A stretch of 64,000 nt of DNA from Rhodobacteraceae bacterium LNNU 3342 (GTDB taxonomy: Bacteria > Pseudomonadota > Alphaproteobacteria > Rhodobacterales > Rhodobacteraceae), in NCBI GenBank assembly GCA_008711135.1, contig VUAW01000010.1:54921-118920 (forward strand), in the 5' to 3' direction. This document shows positions 55,152 through 63,962 of this stretch, piece by piece. Both the position numbers and the translations under genes were made by a program. Each line of letters begins with the position of its first letter. Position 1 is the first letter of the stretch. Below the pieces are notes generated by a model. It searched no databases. It had not been told where the DNA came from and saw only the letters and a program-made list of their open reading frames with translations.

Positions 55152-56426
55152 ATGTTTCAGCGCAATTGGCTCCTAGAGACCGCGTCCCCGGCTTGTGATG
55201 AGCCTTGGGCCGATCCGGCACAGGTGGCCGGCTACCCAGACCCGGCAGGGCAAGATGTTCCGGTTGCTGCCCGCTTGGATCAACCGAGCCGCCGTCCCCG
55301 CCCTTCTGGTGAGGCCGTGGCGCCCCATGATACCGTCCGGCATTTTGAAAAGAAGATAGCTTCCGTGACCCATTCGATCCCCGTTTTGTTCAACGTCCCC
55401 AATGTCGAGCCGCGCGATCTGCGAAGCCGCGGCTGGAAAGCCATGGCGGCGGGTGCCATCTTCGGCATTGCTGCTTTTGCCACGGCAGCACCCGAGGCAT
55501 CAGCACAATCTCTGCTGAACGTCAGCTATGACCCTACCCGCGAGTTTTACCGGGAGTACAACGCCTGGTTCGCCGACTGGTGGGTGGCGCAGGGCAACCC
55601 GGTGCCTACGATCCAGACCTCGCACGGCGGGTCGGGGGCACAGGCACGGGCGGTGATCGACGGGCTGGGCGCGCATGTGGTGACGCTGGCACTTGGCGGC
55701 GATATCGACGCAATTGCCACCCGCACCGAACGTGTTCCCCAAGACTGGCAGTCGCGCCTGCCGCACAACTCGTCGCCCTATACCTCAACCATCGTATTCC
55801 TGGTACGTCAGGACAACCCGCTGGACATCCAGGACTGGGACGACCTGATCCGCGAGGGGGTGCAGGTCATCACGCCGAACCCGAAGACTAGTGGCGGGGC
55901 GCGCTGGAACTACCTCGGCGCCTGGGCCTATGCCGAAAAGAACGGGCTTGATCCGCGTGAATTCGTCGGCGCGATCTACCGCAACGTGCCGGTGCTGGAC
56001 ACGGGCGCGCGCGGCGCGACCACGACCTTCGCACAGCGGGGTCTTGGCGACGTGCTGCTTGCCTGGGAAAACGAGGCCTATCTGGCACTGGATGAACTTG
56101 GCGAGGACCAGTTCGACATCGTGGTGCCGTCGATTTCCGTTCTGGCCGAACCGCCGGTCGCGCTGGTCGAGGGCAACATCACCTCGGATGCGGAACGTGC
56201 ACTGGCAACTGCCTATCTGGAACAGCTTTACACCCCCGAGGCACAGGCCATGGCGCTACGGCATTACTACCGGGCGTGGGATACCTCAGCCGCCGATCCG
56301 GCCGATGTAGGGCGCTTCCCCGATCTGGAACTGGTCTCCATCGACGATTTCGGCGGCTGGGCCACCGTGCAGCCAGAGCATTTCGCTGACGGCGGCATCT
56401 TTGACCAGATCTATCAAGGGCAATAA
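55152..56426 (+). CDS. Sulfate/thiosulfate-binding protein, N-terminally extended
   Basis: 424 residues from the ATG at 55152, with AGGAGGACGAG just upstream. From about residue 112 it matches E. coli Sbp closely (LLNVSYDPTREFYREYN, SHGGSGAQARAVIDG, NPKTSGGARWNYLGAWAYA, DTGARGATTTFAQRGLGDVL). Normal Sbp proteins are about 330 residues, so roughly 100 extra residues precede a signal-like stretch (KAMAAGAIFGIAAFATAAPEASA). Later starts at GTG 55365 or ATG 55443 would give a standard exported protein but lack good ribosome sites. It captures sulfate or thiosulfate for CysTWA. Confidence 0.82.
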   Translation: MFQRNWLLETASPACDEPWADPAQVAGYPDPAGQDVPVAARLDQPSRRPRPSGEAVAPHDTVRHFEKKIASVTHSIPVLFNVPNVEPRDLRSRGWKAMAAGAIFGIAAFATAAPEASAQSLLNVSYDPTREFYREYNAWFADWWVAQGNPVPTIQTSHGGSGAQARAVIDGLGAHVVTLALGGDIDAIATRTERVPQDWQSRLPHNSSPYTSTIVFLVRQDNPLDIQDWDDLIREGVQVITPNPKTSGGARWNYLGAWAYAEKNGLDPREFVGAIYRNVPVLDTGARGATTTFAQRGLGDVLLAWENEAYLALDELGEDQFDIVVPSISVLAEPPVALVEGNITSDAERALATAYLEQLYTPEAQAMALRHYYRAWDTSAADPADVGRFPDLELVSIDDFGGWATVQPEHFADGGIFDQIYQGQ

Positions 56427-56429
56427 CAC

Positions 56430-57281
56430 ATGACCGCCCGTTCCCTTTCCTTCAGGTCGCCCACCCCGATGCCGGGGTGGGGACTTTCGTTCGGAATCAT
56501 GATCACGATGCTGTCGGTCGTGGTCCTGATCCCGCTGAGCGTTCTTCTTTGGCGCGGTTTCGTCAGCTTTGGCCCCGGCCCGATGTGGGAGGTTGTGAAC
56601 CAGCCGCGGGTCTGGAGCGCGCTGGCGCTCAGCTTCCGCGCCGCGCTGGTGGCCTCGTTGTTCAACCTGGTCTTTGGCGTGCTGTTGGCTTGGGTGCTGG
56701 TCCGCTATCGCTTCCCGGGCAAGCGGATCATCGACGCCGCTGTCGACCTGCCCTTTGCGCTGCCAACCGCCGTGGCCGGCATCGCACTGACCACGATCTA
56801 TGCCCCGCGCGGGGTGCTCGGCTCCTTCATCCTTGAGAATTTCGGCCTTCGGATCGCGTACACCGAGATCGGCATCTGGATCGCGCTGATTTTCGTGGGC
56901 CTGCCCTTTGTCGTGCGCACGGTTCAGCCAGTGATCGAGGAAATCGACCATGAAACCGAAGAAGCCTCGGCCACGCTGGGCGCCTCGCGGCTTCGGACGC
57001 TGACCCATGTGGTGATGCCGATGCTGGCGCCCGCGGCGCTGACGGGCTTTGCGCTGGCGCTGGCACGGTCGGTCGGGGAGTACGGTTCCGTCATCTTCAT
57101 CGCCGGTAACCTGCCGAACGTCACCGAGATCGCGCCGCTCCTGATCGTGATCCGGTTGGAAGAGTTCGACTACAACGGCGCGGTGGCCATCGGCATCGCC
57201 ATGCTGGCGATCTCCTTTGCGCTGCTGCTCGCGATCAACCTCATCCAGATCTGGAGCCGCCGCCGCATGGGCGCGGTGTGA
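56430..57281 (+). CDS. cysT: Sulfate ABC permease CysT (CysU)
   Basis: 283 residues, six helices, with the CysT/CysW signature EEIDHETEEASATLGASRLRTLTHVVMPML (EAA loop). It starts 3 bases after the sbp-like stop. Channel half of the sulfate/thiosulfate importer. Confidence 0.92.
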   Translation: MTARSLSFRSPTPMPGWGLSFGIMITMLSVVVLIPLSVLLWRGFVSFGPGPMWEVVNQPRVWSALALSFRAALVASLFNLVFGVLLAWVLVRYRFPGKRIIDAAVDLPFALPTAVAGIALTTIYAPRGVLGSFILENFGLRIAYTEIGIWIALIFVGLPFVVRTVQPVIEEIDHETEEASATLGASRLRTLTHVVMPMLAPAALTGFALALARSVGEYGSVIFIAGNLPNVTEIAPLLIVIRLEEFDYNGAVAIGIAMLAISFALLLAINLIQIWSRRRMGAV

Positions 57282-57292
57282 CGGAGGACCCA

Positions 57293-58183
57293 ATGACCGA
57301 CACCCTGATCCTTCCCTCTTCTGTTCCCCAGCGCCCCCGCCGCCACCGGTCAGCCACAACCGAGCCCGTGCTTATCAAGGCACTGCTGATCGGCCTTTGC
57401 CTTGTGTTGCTGACGGTGCTGCTGTTCGCGCCGCTCATCGCCGTGTTCGACGAAGCGCTGCAGCGCGGCTGGGCCTTTGCCCTTCAGTCGCTATCGGACC
57501 CGGACGCGCAGTCCGCGATCCGGCTGACACTTCTGGTGGCGGCCATCACCGTCCCGCTGAACGCAGCCTTCGGGATTGCCGCCGCCTGGGCGATCACCAA
57601 GTTCGACTGGCGCGGCAAGGCATGGGTCATCACGCTGATCGACCTGCCGTTCTCGGTTTCGCCAGTGGTTACCGGGTTGCTTTTCGTGCTGCTTTTCGGC
57701 GCCAACTCAGCGCTTGGCAGCTGGCTGGTGGCGAACGGCTTCCCTGTCGTCTTTGCGGTGCCCGGCATCGTGCTGAGCACGATGTTCATCACCTTTCCCT
57801 TTGTCGCCCGTGAACTGATCCCGGTCATGATGGAACAGGGCCGCGCCGAGGAAGAGGCCGCGCTGACGCTGGGTGCATCGGGCTGGCGCACCTTCCTGAC
57901 AGTGACGCTGCCCAACATCCGCTGGGCACTGCTTTACGGCGTGCTGCTCTGCAATGCGCGCGCGATGGGAGAATTCGGCGCGGTTGCCGTGGTTTCGGGC
58001 AAGATCCGAGGCCAGACCACCACGATGCCGCTGATGATCGAGATGTTCTACAACGAATACCTCTCGGTCGCGGCCTTTACGATGGCGGGCGTTCTGGCGC
58101 TGCTCGCCCTTGTCACGCTCACGCTGAAATCGGCCCTGGAGTGGCGCTATGCCGACCAGCTTGCCGCCACCCACCGCCATTAG
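57293..58183 (+). CDS. cysW: Sulfate ABC permease CysW
   Basis: 296 residues, start at ATG 57293 after GGAGG. Six helices and EAA loop [26 protein letters not shown]. The block [27 protein letters not shown] is diagnostic for CysW. Second channel half. Confidence 0.93.
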   Translation: MTDTLILPSSVPQRPRRHRSATTEPVLIKALLIGLCLVLLTVLLFAPLIAVFDEALQRGWAFALQSLSDPDAQSAIRLTLLVAAITVPLNAAFGIAAAWAITKFDWRGKAWVITLIDLPFSVSPVVTGLLFVLLFGANSALGSWLVANGFPVVFAVPGIVLSTMFITFPFVARELIPVMMEQGRAEEEAALTLGASGWRTFLTVTLPNIRWALLYGVLLCNARAMGEFGAVAVVSGKIRGQTTTMPLMIEMFYNEYLSVAAFTMAGVLALLALVTLTLKSALEWRYADQLAATHRH

Positions 58184-58193
58184 GAGCCTGACC

Positions 58194-58913
58194 ATGAACA
58201 TCGAGATCGAAGCCATCTCCAAATCCTTCGGCACCACCGCCGCCCTGCATCCGGTGTCGCTGGCGATCCCCTCGGGTACGCTGGTGGCGCTTCTGGGTCC
58301 CTCGGGTTCAGGCAAGACGACGCTGCTGCGCATCCTTGGGGGGCTGGAGTTTCCCACGGCGGGCCGTGTCCTGTTCGACCGCACGGATGCCACCGGCCTG
58401 ACGGTGCAGGAACGCCGGGCTGGGTTCGTCTTTCAGTCGTATGCGCTGTTCCGGCACATGACGGTTTTTGACAACATCGCCTATGGCCTGCGAGCCCGGC
58501 CGCGCAAGACCCGCCCCCCGGAGGCCGAGATCGCGCGCCGCGTGCACAACCTGCTGGAGCTGATCAACCTGCCCGACACCGGCGCGCGCTATCCGAGCCA
58601 GCTTTCGGGTGGGCAGCGGCAGCGTGTGGCACTAGCCCGGGCGTTGGCGATCGAGCCGCGGATGCTCTTGCTTGACGAGCCGTTCGGGGCGCTTGATGCC
58701 AAGGTCCGCAAGCAGCTCCGCCAAGGCCTGCGCGACATTCATGATGCGACCGGGCTCACCACCGTCTTTGTCACCCATGACCAGGAAGAGGCAATGGAAC
58801 TGGCCGATCTGGTCGTCGTCATGTCGATGGGCCGGATCGAGCAGGTCGGCAAGCCCGAAGACATCCGCGCGCGCCCGAAGTCCGAGTTCGTGCGCGAGTT
58901 CATCACCGCATGA
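58194..58913 (+). CDS. cysA: Sulfate ABC ATPase CysA, short form
   Basis: 239 residues. Walker [11 protein letters not shown], signature [15 protein letters not shown], Walker [15 protein letters not shown]-loop [11 protein letters not shown]; the sequence ends at [21 protein letters not shown], where usual CysA proteins (about 350-365 residues) continue into a regulatory TOBE domain. Two short ORFs follow but show no TOBE sequence, so this appears to be a naturally short CysA rather than a frameshift. It energises sulfate uptake. Confidence 0.9.
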   Translation: MNIEIEAISKSFGTTAALHPVSLAIPSGTLVALLGPSGSGKTTLLRILGGLEFPTAGRVLFDRTDATGLTVQERRAGFVFQSYALFRHMTVFDNIAYGLRARPRKTRPPEAEIARRVHNLLELINLPDTGARYPSQLSGGQRQRVALARALAIEPRMLLLDEPFGALDAKVRKQLRQGLRDIHDATGLTTVFVTHDQEEAMELADLVVVMSMGRIEQVGKPEDIRARPKSEFVREFITA

Positions 58914-58928
58914 CAGGGATCTGGCAGG

Positions 58929-59171
58929 ATGAGCGGCACAGGGAAAACCGGCCCACCATTCTGGCAGCATCTGGCGCTTTTGCTCAGCACCAGGCGATGG
59001 CGGCCGCCACGGCACCTGCCAGAGGCTGACCGGGAAGCGCTGCAAGCGGCCGCGCAGGCGGGATGGTCCTTCCGGCAGGCCTCGCCCCGGTGGGACACGA
59101 TCTGGCGGCCTTACGCCGCCGATCTGTTGCGGTTTCACGTGCTTGTTGTTCCGCGGTGGGGTTCGGCATGA
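58929..59171 (+). CDS. Small protein downstream of cysA, unknown
   Basis: 80 residues, soluble and Trp-rich (W12, W23, W46, W55, W58, W77), with basic N-terminal half. Starts 15 bases after cysA; GGGATC/AGG lies close to the ATG. Its stop overlaps the next small ORF (ATGA at 59168), a pattern typical of real coupled genes. No family recognised. Confidence 0.45.
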   Translation: MSGTGKTGPPFWQHLALLLSTRRWRPPRHLPEADREALQAAAQAGWSFRQASPRWDTIWRPYAADLLRFHVLVVPRWGSA

Positions 59172-59344
59172 GCAACAACGAATATCCAGCCTTGCTGCGC
59201 GCGAGGCTGGATATAGCCCGCCTTGAGGCCCCTGCCCCGGATCTGATGGCGCTTCAGTCGGCAGAGCAGAAATTCCGGGCGGCACTTGCTCCGAATTGGC
59301 AGGATGCCCCGGCCCCGCCTTTTCCACGCAGCAGGAGGAAGTGA
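59168..59344 (+). CDS. Small protein downstream of cysA, unknown (second)
   Basis: 58 residues starting MSNNEYPALLRARLDIARLE at an ATG overlapping the previous stop by 4 bases. Soluble, Ala/Pro-rich C-terminus. Coupling with the preceding ORF is its main support; no family recognised. Confidence 0.45.
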   Translation: MSNNEYPALLRARLDIARLEAPAPDLMALQSAEQKFRAALAPNWQDAPAPPFPRSRRK

Positions 59345-59452
59345 CGGCAGGCAGGTCTAGGCGGGCCGGATCGTGCACCTAATCTCACCGAAGGAGCGTG
59401 TTGCAGGCGCTGCCGAGGGGAACCGATCGTCATGCCCGCCCGGAACTCCCGT

Positions 59453-60388
59453 TCAATCCAGAAGCGACCGCAGATTGATGAAGCCCAGCATTTCACGGGC
59501 AAGCGCCTCGTCCGCCGTTCCAATGTGCTGCACGATCGAGAGGTGGTTATGCCCCGGGGCGGCAACAACAAGCGGCAGCCGCCCGTCCCGCTCTGCCACG
59601 CCCTCGATCAATAGCCGGACCTGGTCGATGATCACATCAGGCTCCAGCTCGGCATAAGCTATCATCAGGGGGATTTCGCGGCCGTCCAGCGCATTGATGA
59701 CGGATTGCGCGGCCCGATCGCCTTCAGCGCCGTAATACAGCAGGTCCCGCTGCGGATCGAGTTCCCGGGCGTTCAGGTCGACCGTGGGTGTGGAAGCCAG
59801 AATGGCACCGATGACACCGTCATTTTCACGCTGAAGCTCCTCTCGGAAGACGTAATCGGCAACATGCATCGAACCTGCGGAATTCCCTGCAAGCACGATC
59901 TTTGCCGTATCACCGCCGTGCTGATCGGCGTTGGCGGCAACCCAGTCGAGCACCATCGCGAGGTCCTCGGCGCCAGAAGGCCAAGTGTTTTCCGGCGCGA
60001 AACGGTAGTTGATCGGAATCGTAACGATTCCGTTTCGCGCGAACCAGCGGCCGACATTCGCGGCGCCCGACTTGTCGCCACGCACAAAGCCGCCGCCATG
60101 CACGAACACCAGGATCGGCTGCGTCCCATCGGCGTCTTCGGGTGCATAGACGTCAAGCACATGGCGTTCATGTGGACCGTATGAGTGATCGCGGGAAAGG
60201 CTTAAACCATCGTCCGTCCCCTGTTGGTGCAGCGGGGCGTAAAATTCACTCGTACCGGCGCTTAGTTCCTTTGTGAGTTCCGTTCCAAGTTCCTGAAGCC
60301 TTTTGGCAATCTTGGGCGTCTCTGCCACCTGCGCCGAGGCCATTCCTGCAGCGGCCGCCATCGCAGCCGCAAGCATCACTGTCCGCAT
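59453..60388 (-). CDS. Exported alpha/beta-hydrolase esterase
   Basis: 311 residues with a signal peptide (MLAAAMAAAAGMASA). Oxyanion block VHGGGFVRGDKSG, nucleophile elbow GNSAGSMHV, and the late His in PGHNHLSIVQ: the BD-FAE/HSL-like carboxylesterase type. AAGGAGGAG precedes the ATG at 60388. It lies downstream of the TRAP genes on the same strand (124-base gap), so it may share their transcript and process the compound they import. Confidence 0.85.
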   Translation of the reverse strand: MRTVMLAAAMAAAAGMASAQVAETPKIAKRLQELGTELTKELSAGTSEFYAPLHQQGTDDGLSLSRDHSYGPHERHVLDVYAPEDADGTQPILVFVHGGGFVRGDKSGAANVGRWFARNGIVTIPINYRFAPENTWPSGAEDLAMVLDWVAANADQHGGDTAKIVLAGNSAGSMHVADYVFREELQRENDGVIGAILASTPTVDLNARELDPQRDLLYYGAEGDRAAQSVINALDGREIPLMIAYAELEPDVIIDQVRLLIEGVAERDGRLPLVVAAPGHNHLSIVQHIGTADEALAREMLGFINLRSLLD

Positions 60389-60512
60389 TCCACTCCTCCT
60401 TGTTCTTGTCTGGCCGGCGCCGTTCCTCCTCGCGCGGCAGGAGGAGCTGTATCACGATGAAGAAGCTTGATGGACTGGTACTTAAGTGAGCCTGCGCAGC
60501 GGCACGCGCCGT

Positions 60513-61796
60513 TCAGAACCCGCTGATCCGCGGCAGCCAGGTGGAGATGGACGGCACGAAGGTCAGCAGCAGCAGCACCATGATATTGGCAAGGATGAAG
60601 GGCGGCATTTCCCGGATCAGGGCAGCGGGGCGCAGGTTGACCGCCGATGCCACCACGAACAACAGGCTGCCAACAGGCGGTGTGGTCAGGCCAATGGTCA
60701 GGTTCACGATCACCACGATGGCGAAGTGGATCGGGTCGATCCCGAGCGAGAAGGCGATCGGTGCCAGGATCGGCACCAGGATCATCACCCCGGGCAGCGG
60801 ATCGAGAAAAAGCCCGAAGCCCAGCAGCAGCACGTTGACCACCAGGAGGAAGACGATCGGGCTCAGGTTCAGGGCCACGATGTACTGCGCCAAGGATTGC
60901 GGCACGCTCTCGATGATGAGGATCCAGGCGAAGGCGCGCGCGGCCCCCAGGATCAGCAGCACCGCGGTGCTGGTCAGCGCCGCCTGCAGGATGATGCCCG
61001 GCAGATCCCGTAGCCGCAGCGACCGATAAACCAGCACGCCGCACAGCAGCGCATAGACCACCGCAATCACCGACGCCTCGGTCGGAGTGAAGAAGCCGCC
61101 ACGGATGCCGCCGATGATCAGCACGATCAGGAACAGCGCCGGCAAGGCATGCAGCGTGGTGCGCAGCATCTCGGGCAGCGGCGGGCGGCTTCCGGTGCCG
61201 GTATATCCGCGCTGGCGGCTCATCCACCAGTTGGTCAGGAGCATCGCCCCGGAAATGCAAAGGCCGGGCAAAAGACCCGCCATGAACAGCGCCACGACCG
61301 ACACATGTTCGTCCTGCATCGCGTACAGGATCATGATGATCGAGGGCGGGATGATCGGGCCCACGACGGAACTTGATGCCGTCAGCGCCCCTGCATAGGC
61401 GCGGGGGTAGCCGCCCTTTTCCATCATCCGGATCATCATCGCGCCCGGCCCCGCCGCATCGGCCAGCGCCGAACCCGAGATCCCCGCGAACATGGTCGAT
61501 GACACGACGTTGGCATAGCCAAGCCCGCCTCGCAGGTGCCCGACGAACTGCGCCGCGAACCGCAGCAGGATCTGCGTCATGGCCCCGCCGCTCATCAGTT
61601 CGGCAGCAAGAATGAAGAAGGGAACCGCGAGCAGCGGGAAGCTGTCGAGGCCCGAGAACATTTCCTTGACGATGACGATATGCGGGTAGCTGCTGCCCAG
61701 AGCCAATGCGAGAAAGGCCGATATCGCCATGGCAAAGGCCACCGGTACACCCAGTGCCAGAAGGACGAAGAGTGCCGGAAACAGGATTTCAGCCAT
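60513..61796 (-). CDS. TRAP transporter large permease DctM
   Basis: 427 residues, about 12 membrane helices; MAEILFPALFVLLALGVPVAFAMAI opens it and the GxxxG-rich GPGAMMIRMMEKGGYPRAYAG and IIPPSIIMILYAM blocks are DctM hallmarks. Start at 61796 overlaps the DctQ-type stop region by 8 bases. Uses the ion gradient to drive uptake of an organic acid. Confidence 0.92.
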   Translation of the reverse strand: MAEILFPALFVLLALGVPVAFAMAISAFLALALGSSYPHIVIVKEMFSGLDSFPLLAVPFFILAAELMSGGAMTQILLRFAAQFVGHLRGGLGYANVVSSTMFAGISGSALADAAGPGAMMIRMMEKGGYPRAYAGALTASSSVVGPIIPPSIIMILYAMQDEHVSVVALFMAGLLPGLCISGAMLLTNWWMSRQRGYTGTGSRPPLPEMLRTTLHALPALFLIVLIIGGIRGGFFTPTEASVIAVVYALLCGVLVYRSLRLRDLPGIILQAALTSTAVLLILGAARAFAWILIIESVPQSLAQYIVALNLSPIVFLLVVNVLLLGFGLFLDPLPGVMILVPILAPIAFSLGIDPIHFAIVVIVNLTIGLTTPPVGSLLFVVASAVNLRPAALIREMPPFILANIMVLLLLTFVPSISTWLPRISGF

Positions 61797-62301
61797 GAGA
61801 GGGGGCCTCGTTCGGGGCGCCGCGATATTGGCCGGCAAGGATGAAGCCCTTGGCCACCAGCCCCAGGTGCAGGATCAGAAGCGCGAAGCCAACCGGCATC
61901 GCAGCATAGACATAGCTGAAGGGGATGCGCGTCGCAGGAGTGCGCTGAAACCGCATCCGGGTCATGTAGTCATAGCCGACCCAGATCATGAAGGCGAAGA
62001 ACGCGAGGAGCACCACCACCAGCCCGGCCCGCAGCGCCACCTGCGCGCGTCCTTTCAGACCCTCTTGCAGGTTCGTGATGGCAACATGCCCTCCCCGCCG
62101 CAGGACAAGCCCCGCGCCAAGGAAGGTCATCCAGATCATGAGATAGCGCGCCACCTCGTCCGCCCACGGGATCGAATGGTTGGTCAGCATCCGCAAGGAC
62201 ACGTTGGCGAACACCGTCCCGGCCATGACGACCAGGCACAGGATCACGGCGGTCGCGTTCATCACGACAAACGCGCGCTCCAACCGGTGGAGAATCTGCA
62301 T
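61789..62301 (-). CDS. TRAP transporter small permease DctQ
   Basis: 170 residues, four membrane helices, with the DctQ pattern NHSIPWADEVARYLMIWMTFLGAG near residues 40-60. Overlaps dctM by 8 bases. It lies 45 bases downstream of the dctP-type gene, with a strong hairpin between. Confidence 0.9.
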   Translation of the reverse strand: MQILHRLERAFVVMNATAVILCLVVMAGTVFANVSLRMLTNHSIPWADEVARYLMIWMTFLGAGLVLRRGGHVAITNLQEGLKGRAQVALRAGLVVVLLAFFAFMIWVGYDYMTRMRFQRTPATRIPFSYVYAAMPVGFALLILHLGLVAKGFILAGQYRGAPNEAPSHG

Positions 62302-62317
62302 GACGGTCTCCTGAAGG

Positions 62318-62339
62318 GCGGGCCGGGGTGCCGGCCCGC
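62318..62339 (-). terminator. Hairpin after TRAP receptor gene (mRNA stabiliser or partial terminator)
   Basis: Read on the minus strand: 9-base stem GCGGGCCGG / CCGGCCCGC with a 4-base loop, between dctP- and dctQ-type genes; no poly-T tail. Confidence 0.6.
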
Positions 62340-62346
62340 GATGCGA

Positions 62347-63321
62347 TCACTCGGACGCGATGATGCGCTCGATCAGGTCGCGGTCGTAGCGGGTGTAATA
62401 CTCCTCGTATGCCGAGGAAAGGGCCGCCTGGAAGGTCGCACGGTCTTCGGCAGACAGTTCGCCCACCTCCATCCCCTGTTCACGCAGGGCTTCGACGCCG
62501 CTTTGCTCGACGTCATCCACGAAGGCACGCATTGCCAACGCGCCCTCGGTCGCCCCTTGGGCAAAGATTTCGCGATCTTCCTCGCTCATCCCATCCCAGA
62601 GCGCCCGCGACACCAGTAGCATTGCAGGCGAATAGACGTGGCCGGAAACGGTGAGATAGCGCTGAACCTCTGACAGGTTGGCCGAGACGATGACCGAAAG
62701 CGGGTTCTCCTGCCCGTCAATCGTGCCTTGCTGAAGCGCCCCGATCACCTCGGGCCAAGCCATCGGCGTGGGCGCTGCGCCCAGCGTCTGGAAGGCGGTG
62801 ATGTGGACGGGGTTCTCCATCGTACGCAGCTTCAGACCGGCCAGATCCTCGGGCGCGTCGATCGCGCCGCGATTGTTGGTGATGTGACGGAAGCCCTGCT
62901 CGCCCCACGCCAGTGCCACAAGGCCCACATCCTCGAACTTCGCAAGGATTTCCTGCCCAATTTCGCCGTCAAGAACGCTGCGCGCATGGTCAAGGTCACG
63001 GAACAGGAACGGGATGTCGAAGACGCCAGCCTCGTCGACGAAGTTCGATAACGTGCCCGATGAGACGATGGTCGCCTCGACAGTCCCAATCTGAAGACCC
63101 TCGATCACCTCGCGTTCGCCGCCCAGACCAGAAGAAGGGAAGTGGCGGAAGGTATAGCGTCCCTCAGACTCGCTTTCGACATGCTCTTGCCAAGCCTTTG
63201 CGCCAACGCCGTAGTGCGAGTTTTCCGCCAAGGCATAGCCGATCTTGACCTCAGTCTGGGCCAAAACCGGCGTCGCTGCGAATGCCGCCGCGGCGGCTGC
63301 CGCGCGGATGATGGTAGTCAT
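62347..63321 (-). CDS. TRAP transporter solute receptor DctP
   Basis: 324 residues. Signal peptide IRAAAAAAAFAATPVLA, then EVKIGYALAENSHYGVGAKA and the receptor signature with Arg/Asn ligand contacts (LKLRTMENPVHITAFQTLGAAPTPMAW and QGTIDGQENPL). Binds a carboxylate substrate; which one is not readable. The ATG at 63321 is preceded by GGGAGGAGAG. Confidence 0.91.
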   Translation of the reverse strand: MTTIIRAAAAAAAFAATPVLAQTEVKIGYALAENSHYGVGAKAWQEHVESESEGRYTFRHFPSSGLGGEREVIEGLQIGTVEATIVSSGTLSNFVDEAGVFDIPFLFRDLDHARSVLDGEIGQEILAKFEDVGLVALAWGEQGFRHITNNRGAIDAPEDLAGLKLRTMENPVHITAFQTLGAAPTPMAWPEVIGALQQGTIDGQENPLSVIVSANLSEVQRYLTVSGHVYSPAMLLVSRALWDGMSEEDREIFAQGATEGALAMRAFVDDVEQSGVEALREQGMEVGELSAEDRATFQAALSSAYEEYYTRYDRDLIERIIASE

Positions 63322-63962
63322 GCGGATCTCTCCTCCCTTATCACGTCGGTTCGTGTCGGGGACGGAGCATATCGCCACTTCCAGTGCACCACAATTGGTT
63401 CAGACACTTGAACGGGATCGAAACTGGGCGAAGCCGATAAAGACCCGTGAAGCTTTCAAGGCCAGCCGGTTGTGTGCCAGTAGATGGAACTACCATGATC
63501 CGACCCACCTATGGTCAACGGAGCAGAAGTTCGGCGGCCCCCCTGCTCGTCCGAGCGCGCACGTCATCCTCACCGCATCGAGGAGCCGGTAGTTTTAACT
63601 CTTCGACGAAACCGATGCCGTTTGGGGGCACGGTTTCCCGCGTCAGCAGATCCCGGGCCACTGCTATGCAGTCCTCAAAATTCCGAAGCGTGTTCAGCGC
63701 ACTGCCTGCTGATGCCACTGCGGCCCATGTTTCCTCGCAGCGGACCTTGGTAGCCACCACACCTTGCCGACAAAGGGCAGGGGCTGGCCTGTCGCATCTA
63801 CCGGCGATGGGTATGAAGCCAACGAGAGTTGTGAAGGGTTTCCTACTGTCGGGCGAAGGGCAAGACTCGGGCCCTTATCTTTGTACGTAGCGCCAGATAA
63901 AGCCTCCACTCTAGCGGAGCCACCCGCGACCTGAGTGGTCTTGCCCCCATTTCACCGGACAC
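63322..63962. other. Unassigned region between TRAP operon and IS end
   Basis: 641 bases. An ORF at 63515-63760 on the minus strand and one on the plus strand (63447-63890) exist, but neither resembles a known family and their composition differs from neighbours. The palindrome GTTCA-GACACT-TGAAC at 63398-63413 lies upstream of the TRAP operon and may be an operator. The rest shows no recognisable gene; decay of an inserted or displaced segment next to the IS is possible. Confidence 0.4.
63398..63413. promoter_or_regulatory. Possible operator upstream of the TRAP operon
   Basis: Inverted repeat GTTCA-GACACT-TGAAC, 77 bases before the dctP-type start codon. The position suits control by a GntR- or IclR-type regulator, but no regulator gene is evident in the window. 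Confidence 0.35.

Noticed and set aside
63515..63760. 81-codon minus-strand ORF as a regulator for the TRAP genes
   Set aside because: No helix-turn-helix or effector-domain pattern could be seen; left as unassigned.
63447..63890. 148-codon plus-strand ORF
   Set aside because: No domain, no ribosome site, and overlaps an equally poor minus-strand ORF; likely chance or decayed sequence.
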